From Nymphaea colorata (Eukaryota; Streptophyta; Magnoliopsida; Nymphaeales; Nymphaeaceae): a stretch of DNA of 64,000 bases. The translations under genes and the position numbers were made by a program. Under the pieces are notes generated by a model. The model worked only from the letters and a program-made list of their open reading frames with translations, had not been told where the DNA came from and did no database searches. Below are positions 11,290 through 24,799 of this stretch, in pieces (within the stretch, counting starts at the first letter, position 1; every line of letters begins with the position of its first letter). The DNA lies in assembly GCF_008831285.2 (NCBI RefSeq), contig NC_045141.1:16478106-16542105 (forward strand). The letters are read 5' to 3'.

Positions 11290-13522
11290 CAGAAATACTT
11301 CTGGTTGATTATATCGTTTGTAAGTCTCGTCTCGTAGCCATCTTTGGATGCAATACTCTCTTCAATTGTTGGTGCATGTATGCTCAAGCTTAGTTTACAT
11401 GTAGGGCTGATGAAGAACAGTTAGTGATTTCACCCTATTAACCACAAACATATAGTGATCAAATAAAGGAAATTGAACTAATTTTTGTTCTAATTGTCTT
11501 CGGAATATCATTATGCTACATGTTTGTTTAGCAGGGTAAGTTGCTCTGCTTTGTGCCATGTCTGCTTACATTTTTACTGTTGCTGCATTAACAGGAAAAG
11601 CCCAACATAGTACCATCTCAATTTAGAAGCTTAGCAAATAAAGATTTGAGAAGATAATTGATATGAAGTACGAGTACAGATTCAGATTATAGAAGAAAAT
11701 CGAAATTGTTCTAGTTGTACTTCATATATGCAAGTAAACAAAGAAGTTTAATGCTGCATATGAGCATGCGTTTGCCATTTTTTTTTGTGTCATATTGGAA
11801 AAAAGGTTGAAACTTTCTTGGCGTGTTTATATAGCTTTCCTTTACCAATAAAGTATGACTGCTGCTTTTGCTGGTCTCCTGTTCGAATCTGCATGGTTTC
11901 TTATGATGATAATGCGACTCTTGAACTGTCCTGTTCTATGTATTATTGAACTTCCTCCGAGATTCGTACTTGGCTTCAAGGTTCATCTTTCTTTTGATGA
12001 GTGGAAATGATAATTTCTTGTTGTAAAAACCCTTCCAGTGAAAGAACTGTTTGTAACGAAAATTGCTGGCTTTTGTTCAACTATCATAAAATATTAGCTC
12101 GGTCAATAAGGCTACCATCTGAACTTTCGACATTGACATTAGTGCTTGTTCTTTCTCCAAGATACTTATGCTTGGTTTTTGGATTGCGTAGTCGTTTTGT
12201 GTGCTGTCTAACTGCTATCCTGCTTTCCGTTTTGGGTGCTTTTGACTTGACCTCAGAGTGTTCGATGCGGTCCACCTCTGCATATATCACGATCGGTGTC
12301 TTTTATGTTCCTGTGGTGTTGTTCGCCTTTCCTTCAAAGCTTGAATGCGTTTTCGACAAGTCAAAGCAACAAGTTTGTCAGTACATTCTGCGGAAGGCTT
12401 TTTAGCTACATGCTGTTCACTATCCTGTCAGACACCTCCATCCGCCAGGTCTCAGCAGTCATGGTGGGAGTGAAGGATGGAGAAGCTTTTGTCTTTTCCT
12501 GAGCTTGAACGGATTCTTGTAATGGAGGTCCTCATTTTGGTTGTTTTAGGAAGCTCCAATGGTGGAGCATCAATGTAGCTTGTCTTACTGAAACGAACTG
12601 TTGTGTTCATAAGTATGGATGCAATACCTGTATATGCATGCTTATGCATGGATCCGCGCCATGAGAATGTGAAGAGTGCGAATGCGAGCAACAGCTGCCT
12701 TCTGCTACGCCAAGTTTAGATGGTAGAGAAGTGTCCCGATAGATGCACTCCATCTACTCTTCGGCCTTTTATTCATCTTACAAATATCATGGCTTCTCAA
12801 ACCTTCATTTCTTGCATTCTTTTGTTTCTTCTAAGCAATGAAAGTGCTTACGACTGAAAACCTGCTAAATTTTTTCGTTTTTTCTATATTTTGCTTCTGC
12901 CATTTTTTCAGTCATCTTTCTCGATTTGCAAAATTACACATCATGAACAAAGACTATCACGAGCTATCCACGCTGTTTTTAAACGCCAAAGGCCCAAAAG
13001 AACTAAAGAAGCATTGGTGATATATTTCTTTTCGTGAAATTCACTTACCCAAGTAAATGGGCAACTACACCTCACAACCAAGGATTCAAGACATGACCAT
13101 AATCCAACATAGTCAGATCATGCGACATACACCATTCAAAATCTCAAGTTACCCTGGTTTTGCTGATAATTTCCTTAATTCAAAGCAGTCCTAATTCCCA
13201 TCGACGTGGTTAGGCTTCCATGAACGTCCGGCTGAGGATCTTACGCCACCAGCAGGAGAGGTTTCCTCGTGTTGCTAAACTAAAAAAATCCCCATTTTTG
13301 GCCCTTCTGGTTGCATCGGAGAGAATGCAACTCCTGCTACCTCAGGTCACCTTCCACGCTGAAGAACAAGGAGTTTACCTTGTTTCTTGACTCCTTTATC
13401 GGAGTTGCCTGCAGAGGCGGCTTCCCTGATCATCAATGGAGCAACTTGAACGGCCTCTGATCCCAAAACTCTCATCCTCGTCTCATTTTTTAGTTGCCCA
13501 TCAGAATTACTCACATTAGTAA
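11290..13522. other. Intergenic between B3 gene 2 and the PPR gene
   Basis: No recognisable coding motif on either strand. A 134-codon plus-strand frame at 12001-12405 is low-complexity and probably chance. The genes at either end converge here, so the spacer should contain both 3' UTRs. Confidence 0.5.
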
Positions 13523-15106
13523 TCAACCATAAAGAGGGACTTTCCTCAGTCTTTCCATCTTCATGGTCAGATTGAAAGCCAGATCCTTCTTTCCATCATC
13601 CAAGAGACACTGCTTCAGCTTGCTGAACATCGGCCCTGGCGGCCGAATCCCCTTCTGCAGCATCTCCTGAAAGTAATCACAGGCTTCCTCCATCCGATTT
13701 TCGTTACAGAGCCCGCCGATCAGCGCCGAGAACATGTGCATGCACGGCATTACGCCCCTTTCAATCATCTTCTTCCACACTTTCATTGCCATGTCCACCT
13801 GCTCAGCCCCACAGAACATGGTCACCAGCATGGTGTACGTATCCAGATCAGGCTCACACCCGCCTTCTTCCATCTCCTTGAACACCTCGTACGCCTCTGC
13901 CGATCGCCCTGACTTGATCAGATGGCGCAGAACGATGCTATAGGTACGGGAGCTCGGCGGAACGCCTGAATTCCGCATTTCCGCTATCACTCTGAACGCG
14001 TCGTCGAACTGCATTGCCCAGCAGTAAGCCCCCACGAGCGCGTTGTATGTAGGAAGCCCAGCAACGAATCCCTTCGCTTTCGATTCTTCGAAGAATCCGA
14101 TCGCCTCGTCGAGCCGCTTCGCCGATCCCAGCCCGTTGATCAGAGTGCAGTAGAGGTGCGGGCTCAGCTGACGGTTCTTTGCCTGCATCTGCCGGAATTC
14201 CCGCACGGCAGCATCGTAACGCCGGTCTTTGCAGAGGGCGTTTATCAGGATGCCGTGGGTGACGACGTCGGGCTCGAAACCGGCGGCCTTCACACCGCGG
14301 TAGATCTCTCTTACCTTCTGCAGATCATTCTCGCTCCCCCACGCCTCCATCAGGATCGTGTAGGTCTTCAGATCGGGCTGAAACCCTTTCTTCTTGGCCT
14401 GTTCGAAGACCCTCTGAGCCCTAGCGACGTTCCGGGACTTCGCGATCGTGTCGATGAGGCGGTTATAGTCGGCGATCCCAGGCTCGAGCCCGAACTCCCG
14501 CATCCGGTCGAAAGCCTGGACGGCCTCGTCAGGCTTCCTCGCCCGCGCGTACCGGCGGGCGATCAATAGGAAGGTGTCTCTGCTCAGGACACCAAGCTTG
14601 TGCATGGATTCCACGAGGGACCAGATCAATCTAAACTGCTTAATCTTGCCGAGGGCGTCAATCAGGGCGTGGAACGATCCGGCCGTGTAACGGAACCCTG
14701 CCTGCTTCTCGGCCCACCGAAAGAACCCCAACGCGAGCATCCCGGCATTCCCGAGCCTCTTCAGAACCTCCTCAGCGAGCTCTGTGCTCACGGTGGCGCC
14801 CGACCGGTCAAGCACCGAGGCGACGCCGGCGCTGTCTGTCTGCCCCGCCAGCAACCTGCATATGCCACTGGCGTCTTCGGGGATGGAACCCTCCGGCCGC
14901 TCAGGAACTCCATGGAAAGAGCGGGGAGGGAACCCAAGCTCCAGATGTACGGCCGCTGTTTCTCGGTGGACTATTAGGGTTTTGATGGGGTTTGCAGGGA
15001 TAGCGGGATAGCAGGACTGCCCCAGGATAGACGACGGAGAGACAGAGGAAAAGGAGGACGATTTGGGGAGACAGCGGACGACGGTGGAAACCCTAAAACG
15101 CCTCAT
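13523..15106 (-). CDS. P-class pentatricopeptide-repeat protein, probably mitochondrial
   Basis: Intronless 527-residue frame, as typical for plant PPR genes. I chose the ATG at 15106 because it begins MRRFRVSTVVRCLPKSSSF, an Arg/Ser-rich mitochondrial-type presequence. An upstream in-frame ATG at 15169 would add 21 residues. From about residue 140 to the end come roughly ten 35-residue repeats with typical PPR text such as TYTILMEAWG, GFEPDVVTHGILINALC, TYNALVGAYC, GCEPDLDTYTMLVTMFC and MFSALIGGLCNE. There is no E, E+ or DYW C-terminal extension, so it is P-class. Family members bind organellar RNA through their repeats and affect processing, stability or translation. It resembles the single-copy group that includes Arabidopsis At1g71060 (from memory, not searched). 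G+C in the frame is clearly above that of the surrounding DNA. It sits between plus- and minus-strand B3 genes with no obvious functional link. Confidence 0.92.
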   Translation of the reverse strand: MRRFRVSTVVRCLPKSSSFSSVSPSSILGQSCYPAIPANPIKTLIVHRETAAVHLELGFPPRSFHGVPERPEGSIPEDASGICRLLAGQTDSAGVASVLDRSGATVSTELAEEVLKRLGNAGMLALGFFRWAEKQAGFRYTAGSFHALIDALGKIKQFRLIWSLVESMHKLGVLSRDTFLLIARRYARARKPDEAVQAFDRMREFGLEPGIADYNRLIDTIAKSRNVARAQRVFEQAKKKGFQPDLKTYTILMEAWGSENDLQKVREIYRGVKAAGFEPDVVTHGILINALCKDRRYDAAVREFRQMQAKNRQLSPHLYCTLINGLGSAKRLDEAIGFFEESKAKGFVAGLPTYNALVGAYCWAMQFDDAFRVIAEMRNSGVPPSSRTYSIVLRHLIKSGRSAEAYEVFKEMEEGGCEPDLDTYTMLVTMFCGAEQVDMAMKVWKKMIERGVMPCMHMFSALIGGLCNENRMEEACDYFQEMLQKGIRPPGPMFSKLKQCLLDDGKKDLAFNLTMKMERLRKVPLYG

Positions 15107-15990
15107 CTTCGCTGAAACCAGAGAGATTGGTTCGTCTCTTCGATATATTATCAACACTTTGGTGTACAACTAATAATTTTACAATTCATTTGATGAACAA
15201 GAAATCTTCAAGAATAAAAACTTCGGGGCGAGCGTTGAAGATGAATGCCCAAAAGTGACAACTGGGATTGATTCTGAGGACTCTTGAATTTACTTCACTA
15301 CTCAATGATTCTATGAATTTACTCCACTACCCAATGGTTGGAGTAGATACTTATAGCACCAAACTTGTGTATTCGTTCTTGAATCTGGCCTCATCTTGGA
15401 ATAGATTTATGGAACAAACGACCCCAATCGGAGTAGATGCGTAAAGAACTAAACTTAGGTGTTCATGAATCTGCCCTTAGATTTATGGAACAAACAACCC
15501 ATCAGATTCGTTAGTAGCATTTCAGCTAAGTTTATTACACCAATCAAGGTCTCTCTATTGCTAGTTTTAACTATTCGAGGAGACGAGAGACCTATGCTTT
15601 TCGTAATTTCAGATGCCGTACACCAACAATGTTAACGGTTTACTCATGTTACATGAACTTTCAATAAATCAATACTTTCTTAGATTTTCAAATATAATCA
15701 ATAAGTAGTTAGTTCGATGATACTTAGATGTGGATGTGTAGAGAAAATTGATCACCTAGTAATTTCAAACCCCATGTTAACAAAGAATAATTAGGGTAGG
15801 GAGAGAGAGAGAGAGATAATAGAACAGAGCAGCTGTTTGTAGAAACAGATAATTACAGACCTAGGAGAGGCAGATAACTACAGATCTAAGGGACAAATAA
15901 CCACCAAATAACAGCATGCAGCAAACCAACTATCTGCAGTGAAATTGGATCCAAAAAATTAAGCGAATGTTCACAAACATTACACGTCGA
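15107..15990. other. Intergenic between the PPR gene and B3 gene 3
   Basis: Presumed promoter and 5' UTR of the PPR gene plus the 3' flank of the next minus-strand B3 gene. A sequence of the form actccactacccaatg recurs twice near 15294-15345, and a GA run occurs at 15800-15814. Nothing else was recognised. Confidence 0.45.
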
Positions 15991-18662
15991 TCATTTTTTG
16001 TTTCCTGCCCTGAGTCCACGTTTGTGTTCTTTGAATTGAAGTGGAGTTATTTCTTCCACCACCCTGAAAATATGCACATCGATCATGGGGTACACATGTT
16101 CAGTTAATTCGAAGACGCAGACATCCCCTTCTTCCAGATTATGAGCAACTGAAAAGGGACCCCAGCCATGGCGAATCTGACCACGATGATCAGAAGGCCT
16201 TCGAGAAACTTTAGCTGCCCATTTCATGCCACTAGGACCCCGAAGAGCTACCGCAGCACCGTGCCTCAAGTCTACTTCACGCAAGAATGATCTAGGAATG
16301 TTCTGCAGAACAATGTCATTGTTCAAGTAACAGTTAGAACTCGTTAGAGAAAGACAGAAGTAGGAATCAAGCTCATCATTCAGGTAAACAGCAAAAGAAT
16401 GACATAAAAAGTTCAACACATGAACTGCTCAAGTGAAGATCTGCTCTAGGGCGTTTTTCTTGTTAGTTAGCAGCATAGAAACTGCCACCAGCCAAACATA
16501 TAGCAAGGAACCGACTGTCAGAAATAGATTTTGAAGATTCCATCCTATCTGCCCGAGTGCTGCCCGAGTTCAAAATGTTAGTAAGGTGGAGTTCAAAACT
16601 ATTGACTCATCAATCCAAGAACCAAAGGTGGAAGCAGGCAATGAAGTGAACGAGACTGATAATCTGCACTTTGGTGTAGTTGCAAGCCTAGTTTCTGCCA
16701 ATCTCCTTATTCTGATTTCAGCAGGACCCTACCCACTAACACTTCAATCTGTCAACCAAACTTATTTCTGTGTGTAAAGACGAGCTTATTCTCTTTCGTA
16801 AGCCACATACGAGTAGAACCTTTCAAAAAATGCAGAATCAACTTCTGCTGCTTGTTCTCTGAATCAGAAAAGCTCCCATTTGGCAGCCAATGTAAATTCA
16901 CGTACATGTGCATACCAACATCTTGTACTTAATAGGGCCAGGTAAGTTGACTATGACTGCAAAATATGAGGAATTGACCTTTATTCGAAGCAAAAATGGA
17001 GCATATTGCAAGAAGGAAGGCATTTAGGGAAAACTTACCAATGCAAAAATCTCATAGACATTTGTCCGAACCATCTTAGAAAGAAAATGAGGCCGACTTA
17101 GCTTCAATGATGCGGCAGCGCTAAGTGCTCTGTCTCTTTCTTTCTGAATCACAGGTTGTCTTTTTGAAGCATAACAATATGATCCCATTGTCGCAAGTTT
17201 ATCAGAATGACAAGGTACCTATTTGATGAAGCAAGTTCAAATTAGAAGATTTTCCCTGGTTGTCTGAATTGCTAATTAGGAAAATTTATCATACTAAACC
17301 TATCAATTTCAAAATATAAAAGCACCAGGACAAGATGTTTTCTAGTTGGTCTCTTCAACCTCTTGATGATTCACAATTTCGCTCTGAGTTCCTCTCCAAA
17401 CACGAAGGCCATTTGAAGGATCTCCACGTGGATCATAATGTTCTTCATGTTCCTTCTTGCCTATCCTGACGTTCTTGTGAAGATATGCAGGTGCTCTTTC
17501 ACATCCACTCCTATCAAATATCTTGACATCAAAATCCAAGTAATCGTTGTATCTGAACATTAGAAAGTCTCCAAATTGTAGGGAATGACATGCAACAAAT
17601 GCTGGCCAACCATTGCCAATGAAGACAGCACTGTTACATCTGTACAGTTTCACAGGCCAGGGGCTACCAGTGTGGCTTTTTATGGTGGCGTTGGCAAATC
17701 TGTAGATCTTGATGTGCTTTGCCATGGCTGGAGGAATGCACTGCAAAAGCAAAAAGCAAGCAATTTAACACTGAAGGTGAGATCCATATCACATATATCC
17801 AGATTTCTCATCTGATCTAGAATGCTACATGCATCAAGTGTTTTGAGACAGGAAGTAATATTTGAGGTTACTATCATCATGACCGGTTCTTTAAGATGAA
17901 AGATTTTGATTTTATATAACTTACTATACTAAATTGCTACGTAGCCAAAGTTATATCATTTTATAGTACTTAGTATAGACTTATGGTGTTTACAATAATT
18001 TATAGGTGTTATCTTTTCATACCACAAAATGTCTACTAGTATAAATTAAACACGATACATCTATACTAAGTTATATAACATTATAAAACAGTTACTACGT
18101 AATACTTCTATACTAAGTTACTAACCATTAAAAACACACACTAAAACCTAGCTGCTAACAGCCGAACAGAAAAGCATACATGATACACTTGCAGTAACAA
18201 ATATATACAAAATAGCCATACAAAATGCATCTGCACTGAGTTACTAACTAGACAGAACCTAAAAGCTCACTGCCTACAAAGGGAAAAGACAGACACGCTT
18301 GAAGATGCATAAAATTTTCCCATGACATATCAAAACACTATATCACACAGGCACCATATTTCCAGGAAATGCTTTCCGAAGGAAGTAAATAACAAACAAC
18401 CACCACCCAGAAATTGCAGGGAAACCAACGGAGACCAACATTCAGTATTTCAGAAAAGTTAGGAATGAAAGAAAACAGGAGATGTGACAATTCTTTTTCT
18501 TACTAATTTGGAAGCAAAATCCCCGATCATAATCTTAAAGAAGCACATTCCCACCGCCTCCTTCCCTTTCTTTTGGATCCCTTCTGCAAACCAACCACAT
18601 TCTCCGCGTTTCTTCCCGACATTCCCTAAAGACTTTTTCTCTCTTTGGGAGTTCACCATCAC
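15991..18662 (-). CDS. REM/VRN1-like B3 gene 3, intact
   Basis: Minus-strand exons are 18504-18662, 17360-17740, 17039-17218 and 15991-16302, all in phase 0, giving 343 residues. The donor of exon 2 (GAG|GTTGAA) is weak and the least certain boundary. Exon 1 starts MMVNSQREKK and carries CFFKIMIGDFASKL. Unlike its neighbours it has no C-x-x-C pair; it has Cys at ECGWF and MCFF instead. B3-1 in exon 2 shows CIPPAMAKHIK, GNGWPAFVACHSL, GDFLMFRYND and FDRSGCERA. The linker exon ends in AASLKLSRPHFLSKM. B3-2 in the last exon shows NIPRSFLREV, HGWGPFSVAHNL and GDVCVFEL, then HIFRVVEE and a basic tail (KEHKRGLRAGNKK). This HIFRVVEE tail is shared with the neighbouring minus-strand gene, so the two are probably sister duplicates. 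A nuclear DNA-binding role is inferred from family. Confidence 0.86.
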
Positions 18663-20897
18663 CGGAGGCTAGGAAATGGCGACAACTCCACCTCGCACCA
18701 AAATCTCTTATACCCAACTCCACCACAGAGCTCAGATTTCAAAAAGCTCGACTCCCCACGAGAATCTAAGCACTCATGGAGGGAAATCCGCCATGACAGT
18801 AAGACGAGTAATCACCTTCAGTGTCTGAATCAATCCTAGTAAGGGACGTGAGGATCGACCTGAAGGATTTTGCAGCTTAAAAATCAGACTCCATGTTCCA
18901 CATGTCCATGCAGACCTCTGCAACAACAGAGGAGTTCACGTCGGTCCTAATTGAACTGAAAAGACCCCAATTCACCAACTTGACCGGTCACGGGACAGGC
19001 CCGGCCACGCACACGTCCTACACGCATTCACCGTTTATGAAGTAACCACTGGATTTGAACGTATGCCAAAAGTTTGGAAGACCTCTGTCCTATCCATTAG
19101 ACAATGAACGCTATTCGTCCCATTTCTCTTCGTTGTGATTCTATGTTAATGCAATCAAGTACTCATTTTCTAAATCTCTTCTTCAATAAATCTGCTTATA
19201 TTTAGATATTTGGATAATTTATCGCTCGGTGTTTCTTTTTTTTTTGTACCACATACAGTTTGGAGTGTTAGACGTCAGAATTACAAAGCTCACAAATCGG
19301 ATGACACAAATTAATAATTTTTTATAAAAATCAGATCCATGACGTACGACTATGTCGTTGACATTCAAGTTTTTTTTATTTATTAATTGTTTTTCCTGTT
19401 CTTTTTTTTTTATTTATAGAATCCACATAATAATGTCTTCTGCTGCTTCATAAAAGATTCAGCTGATTCAATCCCCATTTGATTAGCTAATGGAGATTTC
19501 GTTTACTTTCTTTTTTCCTTAAAAAGATGGGATAATGTTGCAAATCAACAAACGGCGTACTTTGGCTAAACTAATCGAGTTTGAGCTCATACTTTCAACT
19601 TGAGTGCAAAGAGAAACCGAGATCGAGTTCTATACAGATACAATAAACCAGTCGTTCACAATTCCTACGGCTTCCGAAAAGATTGAAACCAATTTGGCTT
19701 AATCTCGTCCGCTTCAGCTTGATTGACATGTTTAATTGACCTGAACTGAACTCGAACGCTAGTTTTTCAATGTATATAAGCTCTCTGTTTCTCGAAATTA
19801 AAAAACTGGATTAACCGGAATGTTTGTTCCAAGTTGGTGAGAAAGCATTACTTTCTCACTGACTCGATATTTTCTATAATTCTGACATGAACGAAATATT
19901 GTGGAAGAAAAGCGACCCAAAATTAATTAAATCTCATGCCATTGCATCAATGGCTGGAAAAGAAAAAACTGACGCCCATGGCTTGACCCGCGTTTGATTC
20001 AGAGTCGTCGTTCAAACGCAAAAAATGAGCTCAACAGCCAGCGGTGCTTGGTTCGTTTTAATTTGTGCAAGCTCGTTGGATAAATTAACACTTTTATATA
20101 TGATATTGATGCAAAATAACTTGGAAGCACTTGTTTTGCAAAGTTAAATACTATTATTTCTAACTAAGAAAATTATGATTCTTCTAACAAGTCGCCCAAG
20201 ATTGGCTCGTTTAACCTGATTTCTTTATGAGCTTCAGCTTCGCTTTCGCAATTAAGAAAGGATTCAAGCCTCCCCTGATCAAGCTCAGTTGCATGGGTCG
20301 ATTGGGACAGATAAATGTGCAGATATTCAAATGCACTCACATATCGATGTGAAACAAAAAGTGTAGTTAAAATTGACAAGTGAAACTTGTGAGATGGATG
20401 CATTTGGCACATGTTTGTCAAATAAATGACCTCTGATTTTCTTGTCAGAATGAGGATATGTTTCATCAGGCAGAAGCAGACGCATAGTCAGATAAAGCTA
20501 AAATCAGCAAGCTGACGTGATATCTACCAAAGCAAAGGGAAGAAGAGACTAGAGAGGTCTTTAGATCTCAGACCACTTGCAATGGGCTTGATGCCAATAA
20601 ACGTCTCAGTGGAAGTTCGATACCTCACATCCAAAGAAAAAGCTTAGATCAGCTACATCACCCAATATTCCTCCTGAAGCCAGGTTGCATGAAATGGGAG
20701 CAGGTTATTTGTTATGCTCTTTGTGAAAAGCAGTGTGAAAAGTATGAAAAGGGGCAGCACCTCAGATGCAACCCTTAGACACGTTCCGTGGGGAGTTGTT
20801 TGGCAACTGAAACACTGAGTGTTATATGAATACGAATATATTTTTATAGATTGGCGCAGACTTATGAAACACTACAACCAAGAAACACTACAACCAA

Positions 20898-21061
20898 CCA
20901 AGAAACACTACAACCAAATGTTTGGTAAATCTGCCCCAGCCAAATTCATGTGACTGTTCCAAAAGCTAAACAATACAACCAACCAAGAAACACTACAACC
21001 AAGTGTTTGGTAAATCTGCCCCAGCCAAATTCATGTGAGTGTTCCAAAAGCTAAACAATAT
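20898..21061 (+). repeat. Tandem duplication, ~83-bp unit
   Basis: The unit AAGAAACACTACAACCAA.GT through GGTAAATCTGCCCCAGCC to CCAAAAGCTAAACAATA occurs at about 20898-20980 and again at about 20981-21061 with only a few differences. A partial third copy of the first 20 bases precedes it at about 20877. Confidence 0.88.
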
Positions 21062-21607
21062 TTAACGGAGCATAACATGCAAGTCGCACCCACATGAGCT
21101 CTTATATGGATAATTTACAAGTGATGCATAGTTAATGATAATAGTAAAATCATTGAAAATGATAATAGTAAAATCATTGAAGGATCCACAGAACCAAAGT
21201 AGTTTTCTTTTAGTCGTTTGAGGGAGGAAAGTATCTCCATTACTTTTGATGTACCCATACACTAATGGCAAAATATAGTGATATCTAAAGCATCGCTACA
21301 CATATTTTCGTTATCTCAATGTATTTTTGACACGTTTTGTGTTAATTTCATATATTTAAGTGTCTGCTTTCTCTCACAACTAACAAAACCTAATATTCAT
21401 AACTTTGGGGTTATTATCATGCCATTCAATTTTAGAAGTTATAAGTTTTTCTTAGGAAACCACATTTTGACAAAACTTCTAAGAAGAACCTTAGCTATGA
21501 AATTGCCAAGCATGCATATGCGTGTGCAAGCGTACTGAAACAGACTGCTCATTTTGTTCAAATCCCTGCGCAGCACCTTTAACTAAAAGGACAAATAGGA
21601 AGCCCCA

Positions 21608-21830
21608 AGGTACCTGGCCGAGCAGGCGGCCAAAGCATGTCATCAGTTCAATTCCTATGGATGCTACTCCGCTGCATTATAAAATGGTGGGATTGCAACC
21701 CTCTAGTTGAGAGGTATATCATACCCCACCCAAGTACTGACATGGCCCAAGACCCCGAGGTCCTTCAGGCCACTTTTCTAGGTAATGGGTTGTTAACCTC
21801 CTTACCTGGAAAAGGACAAACAGGAAACTA
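21608..21830 (+). repeat. tRNA-derived SINE-like sequence
   Basis: TGGCCGAGCAGGCGG matches a pol III A box of the Leu/Ser tRNA type. CAGTTCAATTCC about 25 bases downstream matches a B box. An unrelated body follows with the segment TGGTGGGATTGCAACCC. I found no clear oligo-A/T tail or target-site duplication, so ends are approximate. Confidence 0.4.
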
Positions 21831-22072
21831 AACTTGCACAGTTCCATCATAGAGACATTTTTGCAGAAACCCCTTTTTTACAAGAAACTGTCGCAACCTT
21901 CAATGCAGAAAAGGTTGTGACTCAAAAAAGCACACAAAAAATTGATTAATAAAAGCCTAGTCAGACTTCACTCATTGGCTTATTTTCACATCAATAAGAA
22001 AGTACCACAATTTAGAAGACTAACATGCAGTTTTCAAATGAAACAACACCATTGGAAGGCTTAGCAAAAGCA

Positions 22073-23415
22073 TCAACTAACGAAACAATGGTTGCGGGTG
22101 CTCCTCTTCCTCTGTAGAGGAACAATTTCTTCTACAACTCGGAAAATATGCACTTTCAACTCCTTCTCTTTAATAAGCTCAAAGATGCATACATCTCCCT
22201 CTTCAATGTTATGGTGAAGAGTAAATTTTACCCATCCTCCACTTAGTCCTCCATAAAGGGAAGAACATACATAGCGTACAGGCCATGGTTTTCCACTCGG
22301 GTCCCAAAGAGTCAAATCACTAGCAGTGGAAGGAAGATAGTTTCTAAACTTGGTAGGAAGATGCTGCATTCACAACAAAAGTATTGGTGAACTTGTTTCA
22401 AGTACATAAAGTGTGTGTCAGAAGACATGTATTGAAAGATAGATAGTTGCACAGCATAACATTTCTCATAACAAAAGCAACCAAACATGTTACATTTAGA
22501 CAGTGTCCATGACACCACAAGAAAGTGCACATAAAATTTGCTCATTTAACCGTCTACAGATAAAAGCCTAGTGATTAAGATCTACTGATTGGACAAGCAG
22601 CAAACAATGAAAGAAAAGAGATGCATCTATTTAAAAAAAAAAATCCAGAAAAAGATTAGAAAGCAGAGAGTAGGCAAAAACAAAGTCAAAAACAACCAAA
22701 GGAAGCCAACATGATCACAAATTACAGTTTCTACTTTCAACTCGCCTTGAAAATGCTAGTGCAAAACTGGATGAAGCAACTTGCTTCTTTACCATAACCC
22801 ACACTTTGATCAGTACGAGAAAATATAAATCTCAAAAAATATCGCATACATTTAGAAAGAGAGATGACCGGTCATAGTTTAAAAAGTAGCTTGTCTGAGA
22901 AAACCACAAGGAGCTTGACCTACTAGAAGAGAGATTTCTCCCTAACAGCTGGAATTCTAAATTTATCTTTTTTAGCTGATTCAAAAGAACAGTTTTAATT
23001 TTTCCTCTGACTACTGTACACTACCCTTGGAACTCTAGCAATCAAAAGAAGGCCCTAAAGCTGAAATTTGTACATGCTCAAACACTTTTTCTACAATGAG
23101 GTCTACCTTTCCAAATCCCACTAGCATCAATGACTCCTTGACTGACAAGGTCTCACACCAGATTAATTAATTATCCCACATGGGAACCTTGATGCACGTA
23201 AATGAACAACCTGTTAACTGTAAAAAGATCCCAGACTGCAAGTTGACCAAAGCCATCTTCAACTGTCCAGTAAATTATCTATATAACATGGGTCCATCTA
23301 GCAGTTAGACTTGCTTTAAGAAAAGGCTCAAAATACCTGATGAAACAGCAGGCAGATTGCCTTGGATGAGTAAATCCAAGACCCAGTATATATATATAAT
23401 TATAATATATACATA

Positions 23416-23463
<48 letters not shown>

Positions 23464-23849
23464 GCGCTCCTGCTGCATTGATCCTCTTTTAAGTGGTTGA
23501 ATCCAATTTAATCCTACAGCCAAGAGGCAAAGGAGAAAAAATATACTTGTTTTCCATTATGAAAAGTATTTCAAAATAAATAAGCATGAAAAGATGATTT
23601 AACATAAGATAACTTACTAATTAGCAAAACGCTCTCTCTTTCATACCTTTTACTCTATGTAGCATGAAACCAATATTGATTAAAAGTTCTAAACAGGAAA
23701 CAAAAATACAACTGACCAAATGGAAAGAACATTAAGTAGTTTTAAAAGGATTATTCTAAAATAGGGCAGGAAAGGCACAAAATGCATCAACTGCAGCCAA
23801 CATGGCCTTGACCTTGTCCGTGTCCTGCTTTGTTGCATGGGCATGGCTG

Positions 23850-23901
<52 letters not shown>

Positions 23902-24749
23902 GATTCCTCCGGCCATCTGGCCAATTAGATGTCTCTCACATGCAGCCCAATGCATTGCATAGGGCTGCATGTATGGGACATCTGGATGGACAGATAGCCA
24001 AAGGATTTCAAAGAGACAGGTATATGTGGAATGCTTACTTCCCCGATGAGAATGAAACCCTTTGATCCGTTGGATTTGTCATGGAAGAATGGCTGACTTT
24101 AAGGGTGCCCCTTCCTTATTTTCATGTCCTGGTTTCCCTTACTTAAAGAGCAAAAGGGTGCCGATGCAAATGCCCAATGCAGCGAGGCAGGGGATGGCTA
24201 CCTCCCTCTCTCTCTCTCTCTCCCTTTCTCTCAACACAGCCCTCACACTGACAGAGCGCCTCTATTTTTTTTGTCCAACAGAAAATGTCTAACCAACACT
24301 CACAGCAATTTTTGGATTTCATGAAACCTTTTAAGTTTTTTAAGCTTATTTTGCTGGGAAGAGATGAGAACAGATCGTGGGATGCATTACATTTCCGTTG
24401 GATGTATATTGTGAGATAGCTTTAAAATTGACCAAGTATATTTTCCTTCAAGCCTTCTTACTGGACAACAGATTTACATTCCTTTGCTGCTTAATCAACA
24501 TATGAAAACCGTTGTATAAAAGAAAGACTGAATGACTGGACTAAATAATCAACTAAACATTTGGAGTATCCTTAGTTTATCAGAACTTAGCATCACAGTG
24601 TAATGGAAACTGGATAACCCATTGGGTCTATTAAGGGATTTTTACAGTAACCAAATTTACAACCCATAGCTATTTTTTTCTGTAATGAAATGCTAAGTAT
24701 GGCTCCTAATTTGGGATTTTGGTCAGCCATATCTGATGGTGCAAGCAAG

Positions 24750-24799
<50 letters not shown>

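Larger units (their letters stand above)
18663..22072. other. Intergenic between B3 genes 3 and 4
   Basis: 3.4 kb, AT-rich, no gene recognised. It contains an 83-base-period tandem duplication (20898-21061), a 20-base doublet (gataatagtaaaatcattga, 21138-21179) and a SINE-like segment near 21608-21830, listed separately. The minus-strand frame at 20173-20466 has no motif. Confidence 0.5.

Noticed and set aside
12001-12405. 134-codon plus-strand frame between B3 gene 2 and the PPR gene
   Set aside because: Hydrophobic low-information text in presumed 3' flanking DNA; no family resemblance.
13734-15011. Several plus-strand frames over the PPR gene
   Set aside because: They are shadows of the high-GC PPR coding frame; none shows a motif.
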